Source: Phocaeicola sartorii JCM 17136 = DSM 21941
Lineage (GTDB): Bacteria; Bacteroidota; Bacteroidia; Bacteroidales; Bacteroidaceae
NCBI RefSeq assembly: GCF_000614185.1
Contig: NZ_BAKM01000018.1
Span: 1-64,000 of the forward strand
DNA length: 64,000 nucleotides
Direction: 5' to 3'
Shown here: positions 53,815-64,000 of the stretch, piece after piece
Layout: each line of letters begins with the position of its first letter
Position numbering within the stretch: position 1 is the stretch's first letter
Notes under the pieces: model-generated
Told to the model about the DNA's origin: nothing
The model's input: the letters and a program-made list of their open reading frames with translations, nothing else
Database searches by the model: none
Position numbers and translations under genes: made by a program

Positions 53815-56800
53815 ATGAAAGTTAGTTTCTTTATAGACAGACCGGTATTTTCTGCTGTCATCTCCATATTAATAGTCATTGTCGGTATCATCGGTCTCAC
53901 GATGCTGCCCATTGACCAATATCCGCAAATCACTCCGCCGGTAGTGAAAATCAGCGCATCCTATCCGGGTGCCAGTGCCCTGACTGTATCACAGGCTGTA
54001 GCCACTCCTATAGAGCAGGAGTTGAACGGTACACCGGGTATGCTCTACATGGAATCAAACAGTTCCAATTCGGGAGGTTTCTCAGCCACCGTCACTTTCG
54101 ACATCTCGGCAGATCCCGACCTGGCGGCAGTGGAAATACAGAACCGTATCAAGTTGGCAGAATCACGTCTTCCGGCAGAGGTCATACAAAATGGGATCTC
54201 GGTAGAAAAACAGGCAGCCAGTCAGTTGCTGACCTTATGCCTTACCTCCACCGACCCGAAGTTTGATGAAATATACCTTAGCAACTTTGCCACTCTGAAC
54301 GTACTGGACCTGATCCGCCGTATCCCTGGGGTAGGACGTGTATCAAACATCGGAAGCCGCTATTACGCCATGCAGATATGGGTACAGCCCGACAAACTGG
54401 CCAATTTCGGCCTGACCGTGGCCGACTTGCAGAACGCACTGAAAGACCAGAACCGCGAATCGGCAGCCGGTGTACTGGGACAACAACCGGTACAGGGATT
54501 GGACGTGACCATTCCCATCACTACCCAGGGACGTCTGTCTACCGTAAGCCAGTTTGAGGAAATCGTAGTCCGTGCCAATGCCGACGGTTCCATCATCCGT
54601 CTGCGTGATGTGGCCCGCATCTCGCTCGAAGCACAATCGTATAACACCGAGAGTGCCATCAACAAAGAGAATGCGGCGGTATTGGCCATCTATATGTTGC
54701 CGGGAGCCAACGCTATGGAAGTAGCAAAAAGCGTGAAAGAAGCCATGGAGGAAATCAGCAGGAACTTCCCCGAAGGAATGAGTTACGAGATACCTTTCGA
54801 TATGACTACGTATATTTCGGAATCTATTCATGAAGTATACAAAACACTGTTTGAAGCCTTGATACTGGTCATCATCGTAGTGTACCTTTCACTCCAAAGC
54901 TGGCGCGCAACAGTTATCCCGCTTGTTGCCGTACCTATCTCACTGATCGGTACTTTCGGATTCATGCTGATTTTCGGATTCTCGCTTAATATCCTGACCC
55001 TGTTGGGATTGGTACTTGCCATCGGCATTGTGGTGGATGACGCCATTGTGGTGGTAGAGAATGTGGAACGTATCATGGAAGAGGAGAAACTATCCCCCTA
55101 TCAAGCTACCAAGAAGGCTATGGAAGGACTTACAGGAGCCATTATCGCCACATCTTTAGTACTGGCAGCAGTATTTGTTCCCGTAAGTTTCCTAGGTGGA
55201 ATTACCGGACAACTTTACCGCCAGTTTACAGTCACCATCGTAGTATCCGTATTACTGTCTACGGTAGTAGCTTTGACACTGAGCCCCGTCATGTGCTCGC
55301 TCATTCTGAAGCCGGAAGATCCGAGCAAGAAAAAGAATATCGTATTCCGCCGCATCAATGAGTGGCTGGCTATCGGCAATCATAAATATGTGGGCCTCAT
55401 CAAGCATATTGTGAAACACCCACGCCGTGTACTGAGCACATTCGGCATGGTATTGATCGCCATCCTGCTGATCCATCGCATCATACCCACCAGCTTCCTC
55501 CCCATCGAGGATCAAGGTTATTTCAAAATAGAGCTGGAGCTACCCGAAGGAGCGACACTGGAACGTACACGCATCGTGACGGAACGCGCGGTAGAATATC
55601 TGATGGAGAATCCGGCAGTGGAGTATGTACAAAGCGTGGCAGGAAGCAGCCCGCGTGTCGGAACCAGCCAAGCGCGAAGTGAACTGACCGTTATCCTGAA
55701 GTCTTGGGAAGAACGTGACTCGCAGACCATTGACGATATTATGTCACAGGTGAAAAAAGACATGTCCCAATACCCCGAATGCAAGGTATATCTTTCCACC
55801 CCTCCCGTTATTCCGGGATTGGGTAGTTCGGGAGGTTTCGAGATGCAACTGGAAGCACGTGGAGATGCTACCTTCGAGAATTTGGTACAAGCTACGGACA
55901 CCTTGATGTATTATGCATCAAGACGTAAGGAATTATCTGGTTTGTCCTCGGCTTTGCAGGCGGACATCCCCCAGCTTTATTTCGATGTGGATCGTGACAA
56001 AGTAAAATTCGCAGGAGTACCTCTGGCCGATGTCTTCTCGACCATGAAAGCTTACACAGGTTCGGTCTATGTAAACGACTTCAATATGTTCAACCGCATC
56101 TACCGTGTGTATATTCAAGCAGAAGCGCTACCGGGAACATAAGGAAAATATCAACCTGTTCTTTGTGCGGGGCACGGACAATGCCATGATACCGCTCACC
56201 TCGCTGGGCACCACTTCGTACACCACCGGTCCGGGCAGCATCAAGCGCTTCAATATGTTCAACAGTTCCGTGATCCGCGGTGAAGCTGCAGACGGCTACA
56301 GCTCGGGACAGGCTATGGAGATTATCGAACAGATAACCCGCGAGCACCTCCCGGAGAATATCGGTGTGGAATGGAGCGGACTCTCCTTCCAGGAGAAACA
56401 GGCGGGCGGACAGACCGGTATGGTACTGGCATTGGTGTTCATGTTCGTATTCCTGTTCCTTGCCGCCCTATACGAAAGCTGGATGGTGCCGGTTGCCGTA
56501 TTGCTCTCTTTACCAGTAGCTGCACTAGGTGCCTATCTGGGTGTATGGGGCTGCGGACTGGAGAATGACGTTTATTTCCAGATCGGACTGGTGATGCTGG
56601 TGGGGCTGGCTGCCAAGAATGCGATTCTGATTGTGGAATTTGCCAAGGAACAAGTGGACAGAGGAGTAGAGGTAGTACAAGCCGCCCTTCATGCCTCGCA
56701 ACTCCGCTTCCGCCCCATCCTGATGACTTCATTGGCATTCATCCTGGGCATGCTGCCTATGGTCATCGCCAGCGGACCGGGTTCTGCCAGCCGGCAGGCT

Positions 56801-56914
56801 ATCGGTACAGGTGTATTCTTCGGAATGATCTTTGCTGTAACAGCGGGAATTTTATTGGTACCTTTCTTCTTTGTACTAATATATAAGATGAAAGCGAAAA
56901 TGAAACAAAAATAA
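53815..56914 (+). pseudogene. AcrB/MexB-type RND efflux permease, frame broken once
   Basis: Restored to about 1033 residues, close to AcrB length. It contains the N-terminal FFIDRPVFSAVISILIV, the TM4-type GIVVDDAIVVVENVERIM with the proton-relay Asp pair, and, in the second frame, AAKNAILIVEFAKEQV with its Lys. The open frames are 53815-56142 and 56105-56914; the break near 56125-56128 (GCAGAAGCGCTACC) needs two bases added or one removed to give QAEA-x-YREHKENINLFF. Drug/proton antiport in the inner membrane. It is the middle gene of the tripartite operon. Confidence 0.85.
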
Positions 56915-56926
56915 GGATATAAAAAG

Positions 56927-58306
56927 ATGAAAGAAATGATGAAACATACATTATTATATATAGCTATCGGGAATGACTTTGCTGACCTCCTGCCAGTTGG
57001 GCAAACACTATACACGTCCCGACTTGCACCTGCCCCAACAATTGGACACGCTGCGGCAGCAGGACACATTATCCATTGCGGATATGCAGTGGTGGGAAAT
57101 CTATACGGACACCACCCTGCAAAGCCTGATAGAAAAAACATTGGACAACAATAAAGACATGAAAATAGCCGCAGCACGTGTCAAAGAACTGGCAGCCATG
57201 AAGCGCATAGACTTTGCCAACCTTTTCCCCCAACTGAACGGAAGCGCTTATGCTCAAAAAGAAGGAAGCAATTATGGCGGTGATAACTATAAGAATGACC
57301 CCGAACTGGGTGCCAAACTCACAACAACCTGGGAATTAGATCTATGGGGCAACCTGCGTTGGGCAAAAGACAAAAGCATGGCACAATTCTTAGGAAGTAT
57401 CGAGGCACAACGTGCCTTGAAGATGAGTATTGTGTCCGAAGTGGCTCAAGCCTATTTTGAATTGGTTGCATTAGACAACGAACTGAACATCGTCCGTCAG
57501 ACACTCTATGCCCGTAAGGAAGGTGTACGCCTGGCAAAACTTCGTTTTGAAGGAGGGTTGACTTCAGAAACCTCTTACCAACAGGCACAAGTGGAATATG
57601 CACGCACCGCCACCTTGGTTCCTGAACTGGAAAGAAAAATCTCATTGAAAGAAAATGATATCGCATTCCTGGCAGGCGAATACCCGCACCGCATTCAGCG
57701 TTCCATTTTGCCCGAAGAAGTGAAACTGCCTGAAACATTGCCGATAGGCCTGCCCTCCACGCTGTTGGAGCGCCGCCCCGATGTACGCGAAGCAGAGCAG
57801 AAACTGATAGCAGCCAATGCCGGCGTAGGAGTTGCCTATACCAATATGTTCCCGCGGCTCAGCCTCACAGCACAATATGGCGTAGAAAGTGAAGAGCTCT
57901 CTGATTTCTTCAAATCACCCATTCATTATATCAGCGGCAATCTGCTTGCCCCCCTCTTCGCCATGGGAAAATACAAAGCAACCTTGAAAGCCAAGAAAGC
58001 CGTTTACGAACAGGAGTGCCACAGTTATGAAAAATCAGTACTCACTGCATTCAAAGAAGCCCGTAATGCCATTGTGGATTTCAATAAGATAAAAGAGATC
58101 TATGAATCACGTCTGCAACTGGAACGTTCCTCTAAAGCGACAATGGAACTGGCCCAACTGCAATACATCAATGGAGTAATAGGTTATCTGGATGTATTGG
58201 ACGCACAACGTAGCTATTTCGATGCCCAAATAGGATTGAGCAATGCAGTCAGAGACAAGCAGATCACATTGGTAAAATTGTATAAAGCATTAGGGGTGGA
58301 TGGTAA
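56927..58306 (+). pseudogene. OprM/TolC-type outer-membrane efflux lipoprotein, frame broken twice
   Basis: The restored protein has 459 residues: signal peptide MKEMMKHTLLYIAIGMTLL with lipobox LLTSC, then two OEP repeats (KLRFEGGLTSETSYQQAQVE; MELAQLQYINGVIGYLDVLD). The start is at 56927, but an extra G near 56970 (ATCGGGAATG) shifts the frame inside the signal peptide, leaving the open frame from 56973. At the end, the loss of one G in AGGGGTGG near 58293 reads past the normal KALGGGW-stop (58304-58306) to 58364. It is the final component of the RND operon and forms the outer-membrane channel. Confidence 0.82.
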
Positions 58307-58342
58307 CCACTCCCTTTTCCGTATTTTTCTTTATCCGGAAAA

Positions 58343-59515
58343 TCAAATTAGGATATATGCCTGATAGGCCGTACTGCCCTCTACCGGTGTAAGTGACAAG
58401 TAGCCCGATTTTACCTTTCCATTCTCCAGGCACAAAGGATATTTTTCCTGAAACGCAAGATGAGAATGCCATGCCTCACCGGGCTTTGCGTAATATTCTA
58501 TGACATACCGCCCCTGCACGCCACGACACACATAGTTATCATATACCAAGCGTGCTACCACTCCCATATTCATGCGAAGATTTATTTCCACACACGGATG
58601 AATGGCATACCCGCCATCCTTGGTACGGCATATCATCATATCCACCCCCAGATAACCTTGATAACTTCCTCCTATCACTTCCGCCAGCTCCACCTGCAAC
58701 ACCCGCCCGACCTGCCGCAAGGTTTCCGCTGGAATATAGGCGGATATCCTTGCTTCAATAGCTTCATCCGTAGCCAACAAGTTTTCTTTATAAACACCCC
58801 TCTTGTCCGTTTCGAATAAGGAATACCCTATAAAACGCACCTGTCCACCCTCATCCGCAAGAAACTCCATGGCAAAGTCCAGAAATTTATCATAAAAAGG
58901 CTCTCCTATCACCTCATGCTGAGTGGTGAGTATATGCTGAGTCCACCCTTTCAGCGGAATGGGAAAACTACCAGAAGTATACTGTATCCCCCTCCCGCTA
59001 CCAGACCATGGCGCCTTTAACAAAGCACGAGAGTGGGACAATACAAAAAGCTCCACCTCCTCTATCGAAGATAACACAAAGGCTTCCCCCAATGCAGGAA
59101 TGTCCCCGCCTATTTGCCCATAAAGGTTACGTAACACCCTTACAGCCGTCTGACGTCCGGATAATTGACGGATACGCTTCATACGCTCTGCTGACGGATA
59201 TGCCGTAACAGGAAATCCAGCCTCCTGCAAACGACGCACCAAAGACGGATTCCATCCCCAAGGTACCACCTTGTCACAAACAGGAGCGAATTCTGAGACC
59301 CAATTGACCGCAAGCGGCAAAAAGGATTGTCTTTCCATAGCCTCCACACGCTGAGGCGAATCCAGCCACACAGTACCTCCCTGTTCTGCATACCATGCAG
59401 GCAACACGGACAGCTCGGCTGCCATCCGCCGTGCATTGGCAGGCGCCATATAATAAGGATCACCACAAGCCAATGCCATATCATTTTCCGGATTAAATAA
59501 ATAAAACGCTTCCAT
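58343..59515 (-). CDS. ATP-grasp-like protein of Bacteroides
   Basis: 390 residues from ATG 59515 (the frame opens to 59554, but MEAFYLFNPENDMAL is the natural start). ATP-grasp elements visible are the Gly-rich loop LKAPWSGSGRGIQYTSG with a Lys, GYLGVDMMICR, and the metal site HPCVEINLRMNMG. The family ligates or activates a carboxylate with ATP; substrate unknown. Convergent with the efflux operon. Confidence 0.65.
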   Translation of the reverse strand: MEAFYLFNPENDMALACGDPYYMAPANARRMAAELSVLPAWYAEQGGTVWLDSPQRVEAMERQSFLPLAVNWVSEFAPVCDKVVPWGWNPSLVRRLQEAGFPVTAYPSAERMKRIRQLSGRQTAVRVLRNLYGQIGGDIPALGEAFVLSSIEEVELFVLSHSRALLKAPWSGSGRGIQYTSGSFPIPLKGWTQHILTTQHEVIGEPFYDKFLDFAMEFLADEGGQVRFIGYSLFETDKRGVYKENLLATDEAIEARISAYIPAETLRQVGRVLQVELAEVIGGSYQGYLGVDMMICRTKDGGYAIHPCVEINLRMNMGVVARLVYDNYVCRGVQGRYVIEYYAKPGEAWHSHLAFQEKYPLCLENGKVKSGYLSLTPVEGSTAYQAYILI

Positions 59516-59657
59516 TTCCAGGCACAAAGATAAATGTTTTAGAGTACAAAACATTCCTCCGGTCCGTCCTTTAAAAGAAAAATAAATAATATTTTGCTAT
59601 CTCCAGTTTGCAATTTGAATTAGTATTGCTATATTTGCAGCCGATAAAAAAGCAACC

Positions 59658-60835
59658 ATGGAAACCTTTTACAGAACACACAGTTATCTGGTGGAACATA
59701 CAAATGCTCCTGTCCGCCGAGACTGATGGACGAAATAGACTGGAACGACAGGCTGATCGGTATCAAGGGTACTCGTGGCGTAGGAAAAACGACTTTCCTC
59801 CTGCAATATGCAAAAGAAAAGTTCGGAACGGATCACTCATGCCTGTTCATCAACATGAATAACTTTTACTTCTCCAAATACACGTTAGTGGAATTTGCCA
59901 CAGAGTTCGTAAAACGCGGAGGGAAAGTTTTGCTGATAGACCAGGTGTTCAAGTATCCCGAATGGAGTCACGACCTGCGTGCCTGCTACGAAATGTTTCC
60001 GACTCTGAAAATCGTATTCACCGGATCATCCGTAATGCGGCTGAAAGAAGAGAATCCTGAACTGAGCGGCATCGTCAAGGTATATTACCTGAGAGGTTTC
60101 TCATTCCGTGAATATCTGAACCTGCAAAGCGGTAATAGTTTCCGCGCCTATACCTTACAAGAGATTCTGGAGAATCACGAACAGATAGCGAAGACCATCC
60201 TGCGCAATGTGAAGCCGCTGGATTATTTTCAAGACTATCTGCACCATGGCTTCTACCCATTCTTCCTGGAGAAACGTAACTTTTCGGAGAATCTGCTGAA
60301 AACCATGAATATGATGATAGAAGTAGACATACTTCTTATCAAACAAATTGAACTAAAATATCTCTCGAAGATAAAAAAATTACTATATTTGCTAGCTGTG
60401 GACGGGCCCGTTGCCCCGAACGTCAGCCAGCTGGCCACGGAGATTCAAACCTCACGTGCCACGGTGATGAATTACATTAAGTATCTGGCAGATGCGCGTC
60501 TTATCAATATGGTTTACCCCAAGGGGGAGGAATTTCCCAAGAAACCATCCAAACTGATGATGCACAACACCAATCTGATGTATTCCATTTATCCGGTAAA
60601 GGTCGAAGAACAGGATGTTCTGGATACATTCTTCATGAATACCCTATACAAAGACCACAAACTATATAAAGGCGATAAAGGCACTTCGTTTATGGTAGAC
60701 AACGGGCTGCATTTCCGTATTTGCGCGGAAGGATGCAAGTTCAAGAATAACCCGAACGTGTATTATGCCCCACACAAATTGGAGTTAGGGCATGGGAATA
60801 TGATCCCATTGTGGCTTTTCGGCTTTTTATATTAA
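59658..60835 (+). pseudogene. AAA ATPase (P-loop, Bacteroides type), frame broken near the start
   Basis: The natural start is ATG 59658 (METFYRTHSYLVEHTNAPVR...). Its frame meets a stop at 59724 because one base is lost near 59722 (CGAGACTG); the frame from 59726 continues MDEIDWNDRLIGIKGTRGVG and is open to 60835, giving 392 residues when restored. Walker A is GTRGVGKTT. The Walker B region reads KVLLIDQVFKYPEWS, with Gln where homologues have Glu. A GSS sensor-like motif (FTGSSVMRL) follows, then an HTH (SQLATEIQTSRATVMNYI) and a DUF4143-type C-terminus. Role unknown. Confidence 0.75.
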
Positions 60836-60877
60836 AAGATAGAGAATAGATTTTATTACCTAATAATTAGTAATTGT

Positions 60878-63800
60878 ATGACTAAACAAAAAAAATTCAT
60901 CACTTGTGATGGTAACCAAGCAGCAGCACATATCTCGTATATGTTCTCTGAAGTAGCTGCTATCTATCCCATCACTCCGTCGTCCACTATGGCTGAATAC
61001 GTGGACGAATGGGCTGCCGCAGGTCGTAAAAACATCTTCGGTGAAACAGTTTTGGTACAAGAAATGCAGTCAGAAGGCGGTGCAGCAGGTGCTGTTCACG
61101 GTTCTCTTCAGGCAGGTGCGTTGACTACCACTTACACTGCATCTCAGGGTCTGTTGCTGATGATCCCTAACATGTACAAAATTGCCGGTGAATTCCTGCC
61201 TTGCGTATTCCACGTATCGGCTCGTACATTGGCTTCTCACGCATTGTGTATCTTCGGTGACCATCAGGACGTCATGTCTTGCCGCCAGACAGGTTTCGCC
61301 ATGCTGTGCGAAGGTTCTGTACAAGAAGTTATGGATATGGCTGCTGTAGCTCATCTGGCTACCATCAAATCCCGCGTGCCATTCGTCAACTTCTTCGACG
61401 GTTTCCGTACCTCTCACGAGATCCAAAAGATTGAAATGTTGGAGAACGAAGATCTGGCAGGTCTGATTGACCAGCAGGCTTTGGCTGAATTCCGTCAACG
61501 TGCGTTGAATCCTAACAACCCTGTTGCACGCGGTATGGCCGAAAACCCTGATCACTTCTTCCAGCACAGAGAATCTTGCAACAACTTCTATGAAGCAGTT
61601 CCGGCTATCGTAGAAGAATATATGAACGAAATCGGTAAAATCACAGGTCGTCCTCACGGTTTGTTCGATTACTATGGTGCAGAAGACGCTGAACGCGTAA
61701 TCATCGCTATGGGTTCTGTAACAGAAGCTGCCCGCGAAGCTATCGACTACTTGATTGCTAACGGTGAAAAAGTAGGTTTGGTATCTGTACACTTGTACCG
61801 TCCGTTCTCTGCCAAACACTTCCTGGCCGCTGTACCTAAGACAGCCAAGAGTATTGCAGTTCTTGACCGTACGAAGGAACCGGGAGCAAACGGCGAACCT
61901 TTGTATCTGGATGTTAAAGACTGCTTCTATGGCATAGAAAACGCTCCGGTTATCGTAGGCGGCCGTTACGGTTTGGGTTCTAAGGACACAACTCCGGCTC
62001 AGATCCTCGCTGTATTCAAGAACTTGGCTCTGCCAATGCCTAAGAACCACTTCACAGTAGGTATCGTGGACGATGTTACTTTCACTTCTCTTCCTCAGGA
62101 AGAAGAAATTGCATTGGGCGGTGAAGGTATGTTCGAAGCTAAATTCTTCGGTTTGGGTGCTGACGGTACTGTAGGTGCCAACAAGAACTCAGTGAAGATT
62201 ATCGGTGACAACACAGACAAACATTGCCAGGCTTACTTCTCATACGACTCTAAGAAGTCAGGTGGTTTCACTTGTTCTCACCTCCGTTTCGGTGACACTC
62301 CTATCCGTTCCACATACTTGGTAAACACTCCGAACTTTGTGGCTTGCCACGTACAGGCTTACCTGCACATGTACGATGTAACCCGCGGTTTGCGTAAGAA
62401 CGGTTCTTTCTTGCTGAACACTATCTGGGAAGGTGAAGAACTGGCCAAGAACCTGCCTAACAAGGTAAAGAAATACTTTGCTCAGAACAATATCACTGTT
62501 TACTATATCAACGCAACTCAGATTGCACAGGAAATCGGTTTGGGCAACCGTACCAACACCATCCTGCAATCAGCATTCTTCCGTATCACAGGCGTTATCC
62601 CTGTTGATCTGGCAGTAGAACAGATGAAGAAATTCATCGTTAAGTCATACGGCAAGAAGGGTGAAGACGTAGTAAACAAGAACTATGCTGCCGTAGACCG
62701 TGGCGGTGAATACAAACAACTGGCTGTTGATCCGGCTTGGGCTGATCTGGAAGTGGAAGCTGCTGCAGCTAACAACGATCCTGCTTTCATCAACGAAGTA
62801 GTTCGTCCTATCAATGCTCAGGACGGTGACTTGCTGCCGGTATCTGCATTCAAGGGTATCGAAGACGGTACTTGGGAACAAGGTACTGCTCAATACGAAA
62901 AACGTGGTGTGGCTGCATTCGTACCAGAATGGAACGCAGAAAACTGTATCCAGTGTAACAAGTGTGCATACGTTTGTCCTCACGCTGCTATCCGTCCGTT
63001 CGTACTTGACGCCGAAGAACAGAAGGGTGCAAACTTCGAGACACTGAAGGCTGTAGGCAAGCAGTTCGACGGCATGACATTCCGTATCCAGGTTGACGTA
63101 CTCGACTGTCTGGGTTGCGGTAACTGTGCCGATGTGTGTCCGGGTAACCCGAAGAAGGGTGGCAAAGCTCTTACAATGAAGCATCTGGAAGGTCAGTTGC
63201 CTCAGGCTGCCAACTGGGAATACTGCACTAAGAACGTGAAGAGCAAACAACACCTGGTAGATATCAAAGCCAACGTGAAGAACTCTCAGTTCGCTACTCC
63301 GTTGTTCGAGTTCTCAGGAGCTTGCTCTGGTTGTGGTGAAACTCCGTATGTAAAACTGATTTCTCAGTTGTTCGGTGACCGTGAAATGGTTGCTAATGCT
63401 ACCGGATGTTCTTCCATCTACTCTGGTTCTGTTCCTTCCACTCCTTATACTAAGAACGAAAAGGGTCAAGGTCCTGCTTGGGCTAACTCTTTGTTCGAAG
63501 ACTTCTGCGAGTTCGGTCTAGGTATGACTTTGGCTGACAAGAAACTTCGTGCACGCATCGAAGCTGCCATGAAGGATGCTATCGCCGGTGATACTTGTCC
63601 TGCTGAATACAAAGAAGCATTCCAGGAATGGATTGACGGTAAAGACGATGCAGAAAAGAGCAAAGCTGCTGCCGAAAAGATTATCCCGATGGTAGAAGCT
63701 GCTAAAGATAAATGTGCAAACTGCGCTACAATCGCTGAATTCAAGAACTACTTGATCAAGAAGAGCCAATGGATTATCGGTGGTGACGGTGCTTCATACG

Positions 63801-64000
63801 ATATCGGTTACGGTGGTCTGGACCACGTGATTGCTTCCGGGGAAGATGTAAACATCCTGGTATTGGATACTGAAGTTTATTCTAACACCGGTGGTCAGTC
63901 ATCCAAGGCTACTCCGCTGGGTGCTATCGCCAAGTTCGCTGCTTCAGGTAAGCGTGTACGCAAGAAAGACCTTGGTATGATCGCTACTACTTACGGTTAC
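60878..64000 (+). CDS. nifJ: Pyruvate:ferredoxin (flavodoxin) oxidoreductase, 3' end cut by window
   Basis: 1041 codons open to the window edge, of about 1185 expected. It oxidises pyruvate to acetyl-CoA and CO2, reducing ferredoxin, with TPP. The order is: domain I from FITCDGNQAAAHISYMFSE (YPITPSS), domain III with core binding, two ferredoxin-like [4Fe-4S] sites CIQCNKCAYVCP and CLGCGNCADVCP, then the TPP domain with GACSGCGE and, at the end, NILVLDTEVYSNTGGQSSK. Codon use is strongly biased to preferred codons, as in highly expressed genes. A single-chain PFOR is typical of anaerobic Bacteroidetes. Divergent from nothing; preceded by the ATPase gene. Confidence 0.93.
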   Translation, partial: MTKQKKFITCDGNQAAAHISYMFSEVAAIYPITPSSTMAEYVDEWAAAGRKNIFGETVLVQEMQSEGGAAGAVHGSLQAGALTTTYTASQGLLLMIPNMYKIAGEFLPCVFHVSARTLASHALCIFGDHQDVMSCRQTGFAMLCEGSVQEVMDMAAVAHLATIKSRVPFVNFFDGFRTSHEIQKIEMLENEDLAGLIDQQALAEFRQRALNPNNPVARGMAENPDHFFQHRESCNNFYEAVPAIVEEYMNEIGKITGRPHGLFDYYGAEDAERVIIAMGSVTEAAREAIDYLIANGEKVGLVSVHLYRPFSAKHFLAAVPKTAKSIAVLDRTKEPGANGEPLYLDVKDCFYGIENAPVIVGGRYGLGSKDTTPAQILAVFKNLALPMPKNHFTVGIVDDVTFTSLPQEEEIALGGEGMFEAKFFGLGADGTVGANKNSVKIIGDNTDKHCQAYFSYDSKKSGGFTCSHLRFGDTPIRSTYLVNTPNFVACHVQAYLHMYDVTRGLRKNGSFLLNTIWEGEELAKNLPNKVKKYFAQNNITVYYINATQIAQEIGLGNRTNTILQSAFFRITGVIPVDLAVEQMKKFIVKSYGKKGEDVVNKNYAAVDRGGEYKQLAVDPAWADLEVEAAAANNDPAFINEVVRPINAQDGDLLPVSAFKGIEDGTWEQGTAQYEKRGVAAFVPEWNAENCIQCNKCAYVCPHAAIRPFVLDAEEQKGANFETLKAVGKQFDGMTFRIQVDVLDCLGCGNCADVCPGNPKKGGKALTMKHLEGQLPQAANWEYCTKNVKSKQHLVDIKANVKNSQFATPLFEFSGACSGCGETPYVKLISQLFGDREMVANATGCSSIYSGSVPSTPYTKNEKGQGPAWANSLFEDFCEFGLGMTLADKKLRARIEAAMKDAIAGDTCPAEYKEAFQEWIDGKDDAEKSKAAAEKIIPMVEAAKDKCANCATIAEFKNYLIKKSQWIIGGDGASYDIGYGGLDHVIASGEDVNILVLDTEVYSNTGGQSSKATPLGAIAKFAASGKRVRKKDLGMIATTYGY

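Noticed and set aside
61070-62050. Long minus-strand frame (326 codons) opposite the oxidoreductase
   Set aside because: Shadow of the strongly biased codon use of the PFOR gene; no protein-like composition and no start signals.
62645-63253. Minus-strand frame (202 codons) opposite the oxidoreductase
   Set aside because: Same codon-bias shadow; rich in Cys/Phe/Val/Thr runs typical of an antisense frame.

Overview
The window looks like the chromosome of a gut Bacteroidales bacterium, most likely Bacteroides/Phocaeicola (vulgatus/dorei-like by gene content; the species is inferred). Signs of this are the recurrent Bacteroidota -7 promoter box TAnnTTTG upstream of start codons, SusC/FecA-type TonB biology, LruC, DUF3943, DUF4374, DUF4377 and Wzi proteins, a large RluA-family synthase, a CTnDOT-type integrase and a one-piece pyruvate:ferredoxin oxidoreductase. 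I saw no rRNA, tRNA or CRISPR array.

Layout. 1-11 kb: a 16-residue-repeat outer-surface protein and a DUF3943 protein, a Crp/Fnr regulator, then three exported peptidases (C69 dipeptidase, C1 aminopeptidase, DPP IV-like S9) followed by Wzi and a small lipoprotein. 11-14 kb: aspartate ammonia-lyase and a YitT membrane protein. 14-23 kb: a metal/siderophore locus with a CDF exporter, TonB receptor, DUF4374 (XusB-like) lipoprotein and two fused TMD-NBD ABC half-transporters of IrtA/IrtB type. 23-28 kb: LruC lipoprotein, SpoU/TrmH RNA methylase, zinc alcohol dehydrogenase, Hsp20. About 28.0-44.4 kb: an integrated mobilizable element with an IntDOT-type tyrosine recombinase, replication genes, MobC/relaxase, a candidate oriT, an RteA/RteB-like two-component pair, and cargo (tandem Crp/Fnr regulators, lipoproteins, two GNATs, DUF2867). 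GTAnnTTTGC motifs at both edges match the CTnDOT attB core. 44.4-52.3 kb: GtrA, SDR, a VOC-GNAT fusion, MaoC, YgbA-like protein, an MGMT remnant, SGNH hydrolase, a probably truncated helicase-associated protein and an RluA-type pseudouridine synthase. 52.5-58.3 kb: a tripartite RND efflux operon. 58.3-64 kb: an ATP-grasp-like protein, an AAA ATPase and the start of pyruvate:ferredoxin oxidoreductase, cut by the window edge.

A striking property is 13 frame-breaking indels in 11 otherwise intact genes, mostly single-base losses in or beside short homopolymers and including core genes. This pattern suits consensus sequencing error better than true decay, so these genes are given as full-length frame-broken units with the indel position. 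Several start codons were moved downstream because the longer ORF begins inside a -7 promoter box.

The most interesting material is the mobile element: its ends, its insertion at what looks like the gtrA promoter, its nested-palindrome oriT candidate, iteron-like repeats, a 711-bp structure with 105-bp inverted arms, and an RteAB pair without tetQ. Next are the siderophore locus that pairs a XusB-like lipoprotein with IrtAB-like transporters, and two sigma-54-like promoters.
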